From: Neodiprion pinetum
Lineage: Eukaryota; Arthropoda; Insecta; Hymenoptera; Diprionidae
DNA length: 64,000 bases
Assembly (NCBI RefSeq): GCF_021155775.2
Contig: NC_060232.1
Location: forward strand, 10,051,257-10,115,256
Direction of reading: 5' to 3'
Both the position numbers and the translations under genes were made by a program. The notes under the pieces were generated by a model. That model made no database searches and had not been told where the DNA came from. It saw nothing but the letters and a program-made list of their open reading frames with translations. Shown here piece after piece: positions 10,624 to 22,000 of the stretch. Positions within the stretch are counted from its first letter, which is position 1. Each line of letters starts with the position of its first letter.

Positions 10624-10693
10624 GATTGTCGCGAGATGAGTGGACTGCCAAGCCCAGGAAGAAGAAGAGTGCCGCTCTGATCCTCGCGCCCAT
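10624..10693 (-). CDS. First coding exon with signal peptide, putative peptide precursor
   Basis: Minus-strand ATG at 10693 (context GGCGAATGG) starts MGARIRAALFFFLGLAVHSS: a basic N-terminus, an 11-residue hydrophobic core and a small polar cleavage region, followed by RDN and a donor-like GTAAAAC. Leaving in phase 1, it splices in frame to the exon at 5115-5065 (joining codon C+AT, His) and on to 4915-4671. The predicted product is about 121 residues, the size class of neuropeptide precursors. Its upstream flank is a GC-rich block expected of a 5' UTR and promoter, with a minimal uORF (ATG TAG) shortly before the start. The donor is only moderate, and the 5.5-kb intron is inferred. Confidence 0.4.
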
Positions 10694-10980
10694 TCGCCAC
10701 CGGCCGGCTACATAAAACGACGAGATCAAGCCTCGCGGCTTCTGCTTGCAGATTTTCGCACGCCTGATGAGTTCGCGTCACGATTCTGCGGTCGCGAACT
10801 CCCTCCTCCTCCTTCTTCTTCGTCGTTCGGATGCTGTCTGCTCCCACGACGCGACGCTGTGGTAGCTCCGAGACGTCCTTACACTACCCGTCGTCTCTAT
10901 CTTTACTGCAGATCGTAATAACCCTTTCCGCATTACGTCGCCACTGCTCCTCTCTTTATCTGCAGGCCACACCACCAACC
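10694..10980 (-). promoter_or_regulatory. GC-rich 5' UTR / promoter block for the 10693 start
   Basis: A block clearly richer in G and C than its surroundings, with an Arg-codon/purine run (GAAGAAGAAGGAGGAGGAGG on the minus strand). It contains an upstream ATG frame ending before the signal-peptide ATG, and an ATG TAG pair about 25 bases before it. I see no TATA box. The assignment as 5' UTR and promoter is by position and composition only. Confidence 0.35.
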
Positions 10981-11628
10981 GACCTGACTACCTATGCAGG
11001 CCCAGATTAACCGGGAAGAAACGCTATTCCTTTTTTCATACAGTAACTTGCTATATATTTTCTTACAACTCTTGAGATGATTTCCTTTTATTGTAAAAAT
11101 GTTTAAACGCTATCGTGAGTATACTCGTTTTGCTTTTATTTTATGATGACTGTTATAATGAAAACAATTGCTTTTTAGTACCCTATTGATAACGGAGTGT
11201 CGAAAAAAAATGAGGCAACTTTAATTGGCAGGAATAATTTTGCAAGTAATGTACAATTTTTTCTATACAACTTCTCTTACGGTTTCTTTGATTTTCCGTA
11301 CGCTTTTCATCAAGGTATTATTCGATATTTTCTGATGATCCAAAATCACTATCTCGTTTCATTGTTCAATTAGTAACTCTTTCGGTCAATCGTGTAAATC
11401 TCACTGACACAACATAGGTATTGATTAGTGGTTTTTTATGTTTTCAAACTTAGCGGTCACATTTATCATTTTTTTTTTTTTATTCTTCAATTGCAAACAA
11501 AACCGTAGCAATCAAAAACGTTTAGTGTTGAATCTCGATTGTCGAAAAATAGTTCAGCGATGAGAAGATTGCACCATGTGTTTTACCCACACCGCGAGTG
11601 GACGCTTCGAAGCTACTGGATTACTTAC
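10981..11628. other. AT-rich noncoding stretch
   Basis: Nothing recognised. It has a T-run near 11470. Confidence 0.4.
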
Positions 11629-11697
11629 GCCTTTGAATTCCGTAACCGAGAACTTTAACTTCACCTCGTCTGGATTCCCAAATATATTTTTTAACAT
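11629..11697 (-). CDS. Possible short first coding exon, unknown protein
   Basis: Minus-strand ATG at 11697, preceded in frame by TAA, opens exactly 23 codons ending FSVTEFKG at a strong donor (AAAGGC, then GTAAGTAATC). The peptide begins MLKNIFGNPDEVKLK and has a charged, strand-like composition typical of real protein. It leaves phase 0. The upstream flank is AT-rich (TAATAATAATAAAAAG), a common insect start context. I see no downstream exon that clearly continues it and recognise no family. A chance combination of a short frame and a GTAAGT remains quite possible. Confidence 0.22.
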
Positions 11698-14600
11698 ATA
11701 CTTTTTATTATTATTACAGGGACATGCCAAAGTTTTTTAATCGGGTTTTATGACCTCTTGCCTCGCGTTTCGAGGTCAATTTTGACGGGTGGGCTGCAAA
11801 ATTCACAAGGAGCGGTAGCTGCTGTGGAAACGCTCGTTCACCCTCTTACTTTTAATTTTCACTCATTGCCGCAGCCTTTAACACAAAGATTTACCACTTT
11901 TTCACAGAGGGATCGTTTGACTCGCTTTGCGAATTGAATGGAATAAAAATTTCCAAGCGTTGAGGCGAAAGTTTTTTTTTCGAATAAAAAGCACGTCGGC
12001 TCGTGGCACGTTGTTAAAGTCGTTCGTATTTGCGTTGAAGGGCGCATTACGTGTCACGGGGTAAGTTTTGTTGGTACGGTAGGCGGGGATCTACGCAAAT
12101 CCTTAGCCTGCCGAATCGCGGGATAAGCACGAGGGGCAGCTAACGGCTCCGAGATATTAAGAGACAGCGAACGCGAGATGGGAGAGGCTGAATGGCTCGG
12201 ATCAGGATGGAGCGAGTTAAAAATACCAACCTCGACTTTTTGCACCCTCTTAACCCCCGTACAACGATTTATCGGTCCCCCTTCGTTCGACTCAGCATTA
12301 GATGGTTAAATGGGCGGTACCAGCTACGCTAGTGAGAGTGCCGAATGCTTTCTGGCTTTCCTACCAGAGTCGAGTTAATTTCCGATCCTTATATAGGTAT
12401 TGGTAGACCTGGCAAAGCCACTCCTCCCTGGGTTTCGCTTCTCCGAATAAAAGTACGCAGACTTTATTAGGAAAGTCGTTTATCGACTGCGAGCATGCCG
12501 CGAAGTCTTGTCGTGAATAATACCTATCACGATCAATCGGCGAAACTACGAGGCTGAAGTTGATAAAGTTAACGCAACGAAACATCGGGGCAAAAATCGT
12601 CACTGTGCGATATCTGAATTACCTTCAAGAAGTTGGCTTTTAAAAATATGAGAATATTTTTTTTTTTTCATCGCGGTTTATCAAATCTCAGACGAGCTGT
12701 TGGAATTTAGTAAATATTTTAATTATGCTAATAGTTCATTTCACTATTCGTATAGCGCCATTTGACGATTCTACAATGTCCAATTGACTATTTGTTTACC
12801 AGATGCTGTGCGTCTTTGCATCTGTAGACACGAATTACGGCAGATAATTGTTGAGAAATTTCACTGACTTCTCTGGCTAGAATACAATTGTTTCACCTCA
12901 GAGAAATTGTTCTAAGTTGAATCTTGCCTCTGACCTCAGAATACGGAAATAAATTTAAAATACTTGAGTCGAGTCGAGAGTGATTTCCACTGACGCTTTG
13001 TAAGTCACTGGACAACTAACGAATAAGAAAAAATATTCGAAAACAAGGTTATTCAAGTTGCTTTTAACACATGAAACTCTGAGCTGCAAAATCTGTCTGA
13101 AGTGGTCGGAATTGCACCACCATAACCAAAGTCTCCAGGTGTTTCCAATCTCGACAAGCGTTGAGTAACGCTACGACGCTTGTGTCCGTTATATCAGATC
13201 GTCTGCGGTTGTAATCTGATTAGTGTTGATATCTGACTGTATAAGTACTCAGGTGGTATATCTCCGGGGGATTGAACGGCGGGAGATGACTAACGAATCC
13301 GATGGGATAAAAGATATCGGTCCGGGAAGTTTGTCAGACAGCGCAATTAGCGACGGGCATAAATTCGACTCGGCTCGATCGCGCTTCTTTTCATGCTGAA
13401 GTGTCTCTGGCTGTGCAGGCTATTGAATATGCATTACGAATACTTATCGCCTCCCACCCCTCCTCGAAGATGTTTTGTCCCATCACTCCGACTCGACTCA
13501 CCGCTATTTGAGCTTCGGCGCTTCACTTCAGATCTTTTCTCAACGTCTCTGAAACTCGGGTTGGCTGAATTTCGTCTTGTACGTCTTGTTTGGCGTGCTC
13601 AAAAAAAAATGAAAAATAATAAATAAAAACCGAGTCATAAAAATGTTAAAGCGTCATACGTACCTTCCAAATTTTTACGAATTCACGTGATTTCATTCAA
13701 ACTTCAAATGATTTCCTGTGAAATTACGAGTAGTAACGTCTTCAAGGCAAAAAATTTTTAGTTTCGGATTCTGGAAAAAAATTTCAAATTGTTGTACCGA
13801 TTTCTACGCTCGATAACGACGATAACGGAAGAATAATTCCACAAGTTCCACGATTGTTTATGTATCGACTGCAGGCAGGCAGCCAGTGGCTGTAACGTCT
13901 ATCGTGAGATAATTCAAGGGGCGAATAGTTGTTAGATATGACGTCATGGTGGCTCGAAGCCTTTCTTCTTCCTTCCTGCGAAAGGTCTCTCGATCGAAGT
14001 GTCGGGCTCGCATCGAGGCCAGCTATTTTCATAAATCCGGCGCCGTCACGCTTAATTGCAATCTTGTATGATGCCAACGTTTTACTTTACTGGCTACACA
14101 GTTCACCAGCGCGTTATTATACCCATCCGTAGAGATTGGAAGAGGTGGCTCCGTACCTTTTCCACGCCTCCGTGAATCGTCCGTATCGTCCCCGGTCCAC
14201 GCCGCCGTATCAAAAGCCGTCGCATTTCCCATAATTTCTTTCAACTTTTATTTTTACTTATTGTTAGTTATTCAGAATTCTTGTGTAATATGAGAAAAAC
14301 TTCAGGGCGTGCTGAACATTTTCCTGTAAATACCTAAATCCCTATTTTTATATTTTATTCCCGCTTACTTCCTTGCGATATTGATGCCGTTGCGTCGGTT
14401 TAGGTGAGATTGGCATGAATTATGGAAAACTGAAAAGCAATTTCAACTGTTACAAACTCAGGCGCGATGCAGCGCTGGTTCAAGAAAAAGTTGGTTACTC
14501 ATTCCTCCCACCCTAAAATAGACCAACATCCATCGACCGTATACGATTATCCCGAACGACAAGTTAAAATCCTAGCTACCGGTATACTGCTCGAGATGAT

Positions 14601-14873
14601 CAATCGTTATCCAAGAACGTGAAAATCATGTCGAGATTACATGTTTCTTGAGTGAATATCAGAAAATAGGGGTCTCTTGGAATTTGAGTCAAGAGCTTTT
14701 CAACACCCAAGCTTCGACTAGTATAAAAAGAGAGTATCAGATTTCCGGATCACGGATTCTGCCGAAACTTCGAGGGTGTTTCCTTGCCCCAAAATATAGA
14801 GCTTTTTATGTGCAGTTTTATCAATTAGACCGTTCTTCACCTCGATTAAAATTGTTTATAGTAGCAGTTTAAC
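11698..14873. other. Noncoding stretch, nothing recognised
   Basis: Contains only short overlapping open frames. 12.05-12.3 and 13.4-13.6 kb are a little GC-richer, without splice-bounded frames I can support. Confidence 0.35.
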
Positions 14874-14888
14874 GAGTGGAATGCCCCA
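14874..14888. mobile_element. Solitary end related to the 2941-3397 element
   Basis: GAGTGGAATGCCCCA is the inverse of TGGGGCATTCCAC, the terminal motif of the element at 2941-3397. No matching left end is visible upstream, so this would be a truncated copy. Two further ATTCCAC-like words (14950 and 15008) lie close by. Confidence 0.3.
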
Positions 14889-16707
14889 ATTAACCCCTAG
14901 AACTTTCAGCAGAATCTGTGGTCTGGACATCATACTCTCCTTTTTGAACGCATTCCACGTCTATTACCTAAGATGCAGGATTCCTACACACTTTACGAAT
15001 GTTCCACTCGCCATGTCAAACAATTAATGACCAGTGTTCAAAACATAACTTCATTTCAAGTAGCACGCAAAGTGATTGAACTCTGTTCTTTTTGTTCAAG
15101 GTCGTTGAATTATTGAGTAGTAATTGTGGGTTTACCGTATAGAATTTTGTTTCCTTGCTTACGTTTCGTTTCTTACTTAAACTCGTTCTTCGTTAGCTTA
15201 CTTCAAATTGAACTTTCGGAAAAAAACAATTTACCTTCCAATGTGATAATTATCTAATTGTTTCGAGGACACAGTTTCCTCTCTATTTTCACAGCTTTCA
15301 TGCTCTAGCTTTGATAACAATTGTCTACAACTTTGGAAGCAGGAAGCACCGCAAAGTTCCGAAAGAATGCGTTTAAGATTTTTTAAAGTTCCTGCACCTA
15401 TCGAAAATTTTTTAATATTACCAAGGATGCATTCCTTCGACATTCCAACGATACTTCAATAATAAGAAACGAATTGATTTAGTAGTAAGAAACTTTTTTT
15501 TTTGAATCCGGCAATTCACCCTATTGTTTTCGCATTATACGTACCACTATCCAGGTATCGTAGATAAGCGCAGGTCGAATGAATCGAAGAGGCGTTACAA
15601 CTTCCGGGTTCAAGAGTCAAACTTGTTTATCTTTGTTCCCGTGGTATCTCGGATAGCCGAGCTGCAGCAGCCGAGGGTTCGGTGTTTCCCCGGCGCGAGA
15701 AGACGATAAAAATTAATACGTTGTATTATATGCGAACGTTAAAAGATGGGTAATCCGATCTCCGTATACCGCTTCGGCGGATACATTTTGCTGCTCGAAA
15801 GCCGCGGAGATAGGCCGAGCGGTGCTGGGTTCAAATTATTGCTGACAGGTAGGGAAGTAGACGTTAGATCACTGCTCTTACAAGTTGTTACAAAAGTAAT
15901 GGCTTCTCGTTTCTTCCAATTATACGGTTCGCCGAACAGTTCCCAGCTGTAGGTACCGGTACATCTGCCCATTCAATTTAGTTACCCCTCTCAAGTTCGC
16001 CAGGTTCCAACCGCGTGCCTATCTGGACGAATGCATATTTCCTCACGTTCACACCGAGTTTTACGCAGCGTCTGCGGTTCCCCTCTGTGCAAACACTTTG
16101 TAACTGCCCCGTGCATCTTTCGCACGTTTTTCCGTAAGTGCTTGCGCACGTTTACTCGCATGCAAGAGCGTCCCGTATTATTGTAACACGAACACGTGCC
16201 GCAACAAGGTTTATCCTCGTATATTTGACTGTGGGATCTTTGCGAGAAAGATGTTTTGGCCAAATTTTTTGCTATCGCGAGAGTATGATTTTCCGGGGAC
16301 TCCAAATATTGGGATTTAGGTCACAGGTTAAAAAGAAAAAATAAAAGCTTCGAAGGTAGAAATACCCAACATTCAATTTCAAGAAGGTTTCACACCGGAC
16401 TAATTGGTTTTACTTGAAATGAAAGTTGGAGCTGCCTTAAAACTTTTTTCTTCAGTATGCGAAGAAATTAAGCATCGGTTGTTTCTCCAGCGCAAAGTTA
16501 CTTGCAAATTAGACTTACGAGGGATAAATTACCTGTTCATGAAACTGTCGATTCTGCACAACAACAATCATCATCTGCGTCTGTTGGAAATTACGATTTC
16601 ACCGACATTTTTTCAGCAAATAAAATGTTTCCTTCAAGTTTTGAAGAAAATTATGATTTGTTCGGTTTCGTATTCAAATGAAACTCCCTTACTCAAAGTT
16701 CTCTTAC
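14889..16707. other. Noncoding stretch, nothing recognised
   Basis: Open frames here (for example the 125-codon plus-strand frame at 16404-16781) start from non-ATG codons and resemble nothing known. The latter overlaps the better-supported minus-strand exon at 16771-16708. Confidence 0.35.
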
Positions 16708-16771
16708 CTGAAATCCCCGCCCAATTAGGTGTAGCTGAAGGCGTAAACTCACGGCCATATCCTTGGTTTGC
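16708..16771 (-). CDS. Candidate internal coding exon, unknown protein
   Basis: A 64-bp minus-strand segment lies between a very good acceptor (GTTATTTTATTTCCAG) and a strong donor (TTTCAG, then GTAAGAGAAC). In the frame starting at its first base it encodes AN, then QGYGREFTPSATPNWAGIS, and leaves one base (phase 1). One other frame is open and one is closed. The Gly/Ser/Pro/Thr-rich peptide with aromatic residues looks like genuine protein but I recognise no domain. It is phase-compatible with the exon at 5115-5065, so it could in principle be an alternative upstream exon of the same minus-strand gene. That link is speculation. Confidence 0.35.
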
Positions 16772-17738
16772 CTGGAAATAAAATAACATCACGGAGTTCC
16801 TGCCGATAGATCAATTACCCGAAAAGTAGCCTCATTATTTCGTACAAGGAAGGTCCCACTGCATTATCAAGAACTGCTCCAATTAACGTAATTCAGAAAT
16901 TAAGATGCCTGAAAATTGACGTCATTCAAGCTATAAAAGTTTCGAAACGACCTACCATAACGATCCAATCCATGAGGAAGTTTTGAAGAAATTATTTTGG
17001 CTAACGATTATTGGTAAAATAAGACGAGCTTTTGGTAGTTTATATTTCAAAAATTTTCTCTCAATTCCACCATATATTGTGTAGAGATACGAACAAAACT
17101 CTAAGCCGCGCGGTGATACGAAGGTAGAATATCCGTGCATATCGGGAAACGTTAAAACGGTTTTCCGCTCCACTAAAGCCTTGCAATTTGACTGATCGAT
17201 TTCCAGAAGTTCGATTTAATGACATCTCGACTCGTACATCGTCGGAGCGTGCTCTCGGGCTCTGTTGAATAAAATAAATAGGTCGCTGAATGAATCAACA
17301 GATCTATTTGAACGAGAATTTCTTGTGAGGGGTTTTGCTCTGCAAAGCTCGGGACGTCTAAATTTAGCGAACGCGTGTCTCTGAATAATCAACCTGCTTG
17401 TCCCGTCGTAGTTTTCTGCCGACACTACCGTCATCCTGTCGCATATTCAAATCGTATTTCAGTCATGTGTATAGCTTGGGTCTGAAAATTTGAGTCAAAT
17501 GGACGAGCAGGACGTGCACGTCGTTTCAAGAACCAGTAACACTCAAAATACAGGATAGGTGCTTGTTTCACCCCGTCTCAAAAAAAAAAAAAAAAAATAT
17601 GTATATATACAGACCTAAGGCGTCGCAAAAAAACTTTTACGACAAAGAACTGCGAGGAATTGCCAGTTCTCATTTGATCATTATTAGGAAATATCCATTA
17701 ATCCAATTCTTCTGAGAAATAAACATTCTGTGACACTT
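16772..17738. other. Noncoding stretch with A-run
   Basis: Nothing recognised except an A-run followed by TATGTATATATAC near 17579-17611. Confidence 0.4.
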
Positions 17739-17858
17739 GGGTATTTTTATGAGGTTTCGGAATCGTTATGGGGAATATCTGTGTGAGCTGCATGGGATGT
17801 TGGGAATTTTTATGAAATGTTCCTGTGCGAAGTGCATTGGCTTGTGGGAATTTTTATG
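17739..17858 (+). repeat. Degenerate local repeat, GGG(A/T)ATTTTTATG x3
   Basis: The 13-bp word GGGTATTTTTATG / GGGAATTTTTATG occurs at 17739, 17802 and 17846. The intervening sequence is also similar (CTGTGTGAGCTGCAT versus CTGTGCGAAGTGCAT). This is an old, unevenly spaced tandem duplication with no coding sense. Confidence 0.55.
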
Positions 17859-18284
17859 GGAATTCCATGGGTTTCCGTGTTCCTCGCACAGTTGCCAAAG
17901 CCACTTTTAATTCTTCTACATGGAAGCGGCAGTGACAATATTATTTTACAGTATATCTACACCTGTAAAGTGATGTCTAGTTTACCTGAAAAAAAAAATC
18001 TGTACCGACTGGCAATATTTGTACAGCAGGCGTCACAATGTAGAATTCCATTGTAAAATATAGTAACTCGAAAAATGGGAACATGGTGATCGAAGCTATG
18101 CCTGAACCATAAGTGGAACGTTGTAGTTGCTGTTACCATGTGTGCAAGAAAAAAAAAAGTTTTCACCGTTAATGGCGTGTAATTTTACTTGATATGTGAT
18201 ATACCAGATACGCATTATGTTCCGAACAACTTATTGTTCACCGTCGATCAATAAAACACGTATCCTCAATCTATGAAATACTGC

Positions 18285-18357
18285 TGCATTTGGAGCGATT
18301 TGAACCCGGGACACTCGCATTGCTAGTCACACGCTTCAACTACCATGCCAACCTAAC
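18285..18357 (-). repeat. tRNA-derived sequence (SINE head or tRNA pseudogene)
   Basis: On the minus strand an A-box-like TGGCATGGTAGTTGA (18350-18336) and a B-box-like GGTTCAAATCG (18306-18296) stand 44 bases apart, as in a tRNA. Between them lie GCGTGTGACTAGCAATGCGAG and TCCCGG, resembling an anticodon arm around AGC (alanine type) and a T arm. Acceptor and T stems do not pair, so it is not a functional tRNA gene. A pol III-derived SINE or an old tRNA copy is the best reading. Confidence 0.5.
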
Positions 18358-18908
18358 TGTTTGAAAATCAGGCAATTTTACAGCCCCTTTATTGTAGCTG
18401 TTCAACTATCTAATTTTCCTCAATAAATATTACTGTCAATACAAGCGTTTGTAGCGTGACGTTCAACGCTACTAGTATGATTACAAGATATCGCAAATAA
18501 AGAAACATTAGTAGCTGCGCTAGATTTATGGTAAATGCAACAATAAAGGCGCAATGATTGGAATTAAATTTACGGTTTCACATAATACGTACGTCTGAAA
18601 TCTTGATTACAGATTTTAGCAGTCAGATGAAGCGTGATTAACGTGCCCGAACCATAATAGTATTATGCTGTATGACTAGTGCGGAAAATGGGCTATTTTC
18701 AACGAGTGTGAAGTTGACGGCACGAGCCGACGCGACGGCGAAAGTTGCAATCGTTCGAGTACTACTTTGAACGCAGCACGCAACGATCAAGGCAAACGCT
18801 GTAATCACTCAAGTCTGATATCGCCCAGTCGCACATGTGACACGTGCAATTTTTTTCAACACCTGTGAAGGAAAGTTCGATTTGAGAAGCAACGAAAATT
18901 CCACTGAC

Positions 18909-19045
18909 AGTGCGTAAAATTTGGGTTAAGTAACTTATGCTTGATGATACAGGGCGTAAAATTGAGTTATTCGAAAGAGCGCATGTGCCAAAGAAAGCCC
19001 TAGTGTGTAAAATATAGTATTTCAATTGTGCGCATGCGCCAACGT
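18909..19045 (+). repeat. Degenerate repeat, AG(T/G)G(C/T)GTAAAAT and GCGCATG(T/C)GCCAA
   Basis: AGTGCGTAAAAT, AGGGCGTAAAAT and AGTGTGTAAAAT occur at 18909, 18951 and 19002. The last two are each followed by GCGCATGTGCCAA or GCGCATGCGCCAA. This is a partly decayed tandem duplication of about 42-51 bp. Confidence 0.5.
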
Positions 19046-22000
19046 CGTTTTACTGCACTGTTGGGAAATAGGTAGCTCCACTATTTATGTGATATGCTTT
19101 CAACGATGACGAACAGTCGAGTTGAACATCTATGAATAGTCAATATTTTGACTATTTATATAGTTAGTTGTACGATTATTGTAGTATCCTTCAACGCTTC
19201 ATTTTGACCAACAGAGTTTGGTTAAATTAACGACGATACATAGCGAATGAAACTAAAATGAGAGTGAAGTTTATTATAAAATTTGTTGACGAAACTGTAA
19301 ATTTTTAACGATACAAATTTCCAAATATGCGTCAAAATTTTTGACAGTCTACCTTTCAGTCGAAGTTTTTGGGAAAGTGCGCAAAGGTACAGATTTCGTT
19401 AGCCGAACTCAATTAACCCGATGAGATCCGACACGTTTCGCATAAGCTGATTAAAAATCTGGTAGACATCGCCAGTGAAGGAGGCTCTGGCTACCCGTAT
19501 TCAAAAGCGACGGGTAATGACGATCCTCGTTACCGCCGGAAAACCGTGGGGGTTGCTGATAATATTTACTCAGGAATTTCAATATCGCCCAGCCAGTATA
19601 CTTCTACACGCACGGTATCCGAGCAGCAATCGGTCGTATTTTCTAGCTCTACTCTGGCAACCCTACTTTGACGCTTTATATCGCTATTCTTGAGCAAAAC
19701 TCCAAAGAGAGGGGGCCATTATCACGCGTCTGTCCGCTTGTACCAGCGCACGACGCGATAAGCTGCTTTCGAGAGTGAGATTAGCTTTTCCGGCTCGCTG
19801 CCGTGTCCATTAGTAGTGAAGAAGGCTTCTCCCTCCACCGAAATGCCACAATCAGTCTATCGTGCCTGCTTCTAATCTTCCTGACCAACGGATAAATAAT
19901 TTGGGATCTCATTTGAATACTCAGTCTTGCGCACGCACGGGATGGGGGGTTATCATCTCGGATTTGGACATGAGGCTTGTGGGTCGCTTTTTCATCAAAT
20001 ACTTCATTATAGGCTTAGTTTAAGTTGATTGTTTCACTTCGCCTCTGCAATTCAATTTATTTCAGTGAGATTAATGAGACTTTGGTGTTTATGTTATAAC
20101 TTGATCATGTTGTGTAACAAGTAACCCCCTGAAATCGGCACGCAACCTCAAATAATCGTTACAAAATAACGTTTTTGTTAATATATTGAGGAAAATTTTC
20201 TCGTTTTCATTGTATACTTTCTAGCCTAGATCTTTTGATAAATTATTCTAAATTTCATTTTCTTAACTGTACGATGGCTACACTGTATCATTGATTTATC
20301 TAAGTTTTCTTATTGTTAAAGTGAAAAAAATCTATCCAGGAGCAAGCTTTCTATGTTTTATTCATAATATGAAATTACATGAATGACTCACAAGTTGATT
20401 ATCAAATGAAAAACTGACTTTTCTAATTTTTCGAAACGAGTTAACGTACCTGGTAACAAACCCTATGGAAATGGCATCATGTAAGTATTTAAGTCCGATG
20501 TTGAAAATTATGTACCGTGAATGCCGGAGTGAACTAGATCTGAGAAAGGTCTGAGAACAGCAGCGTGAGATGTGTAGTGGGTACGTGAACTCTGATCGCT
20601 TCGCAGTAAATGTTTCTATTTCAAGCGTAAGAATGTTTTATGCATACGAGCAAACGAGCAGCCGCCGAAGCACTCCCGAGGAGGATCCTACAGTAGGAAT
20701 ATTTGACTCCGTGTGTATGTAACGTGGAGCTCTACGAATGGAATGACAATGGTGCTGGCTATCCGGAAAACACATCCTCGAGTAATATTTTACTCGGAAG
20801 TAAAGTTCGGCAAAGCAGGAACAAACCAACAAACAAACAATTCCAAACCTAGATAGACGTGGATTCGTTATGTCCGAAAACCGATGGTAGTTTTTTTGAA
20901 CAAGGGTGAAGAACGAAATGAAATTAAACGTTGCGTCGCACTTGAATATAGAAAACATTCAATATCGTGAAAAAAAAAACAGATATACATGCGTGATCAA
21001 TTAAATGAGGGATGAAACGGATGCCGGGTCGCAACTACTTTTGACTTGTCATTCCGCCCCAGTAACCTTTTCCAACCTGATTCCGTCACTTATTGTCGGT
21101 AGTATACGTTCACGAAAAAATTGAGTCGAGTTTGAAATGCTCGTTAGATTGATATCGCGCAAGACAAGAGAATGACCCGAGGTAACGAGTTTTACCGTTG
21201 ATCGTCGCGGGTCCATAACATCTCCGTTTCGTACTTGTACCTATATCCCCCAGATATTTTTACATGGTATCTCCGAGCCCTTTAGTTATGTCGCATGTGC
21301 ACTAAACGCTTGGATAATATTCACCTAATCCACTTATTGTTAGTATTATAAATGAATATGTATGCGCGTAGAAAGGTCACGCCAAATGATAGAAGCTATT
21401 AACTCAGGAGCCTTTCTCCCGCTGTGGTAATTCGGGAGAGCCATTAATCTCGGGAAAGAAAAATGAGGAAAAAAAGGAGTCAGGGAGAAGGACGAAACGA
21501 AGCAAGAAAAGTCTCGTCAGATTCACAGCTACCCGTGCGCATGAACCGAATAATACCCGCCGCCATTCGCAGCCATTCACCGCTTGATATTTTACTTCCT
21601 TGTTTGGGGGTGTAGACATACTGCGCACGCCATTATCTCGATGAAATCAGGCCAATGCCGTTGGCGATTGTGAATATTTCATCATCATACTGGATTTTCA
21701 ACTGCCACAAAAGCTGTCCTGTAACAATGACGGCCAACGCATCGGATAACTCCGGAAACACGATCGGATTCTTTCTTGAAATGGTCACTTTCAATATTAC
21801 TCTATGAAAAAAAAAAAAACCTTCAATCCTTTATAAAAAGCTCTTACAATAGCTGTTTGAACTACGAATCCGGAAGTTGTCTAATTTTCCCGACCGACAG
21901 CATCAGATTAGTTTCAATCATTTCAGTTTTTACACTTGCACAAAGCAAGGATATAATTAACGTGCCCTTTGAATTCTGTCGTTTTTGCTAACTTGTGTGG

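Noticed and set aside
15790..15840. tRNA-like GGCCGAGCGG followed by GGGTTCAAATT
   Set aside because: The box-A-like and box-B-like words are only about 17 bases apart, far too close for a tRNA.
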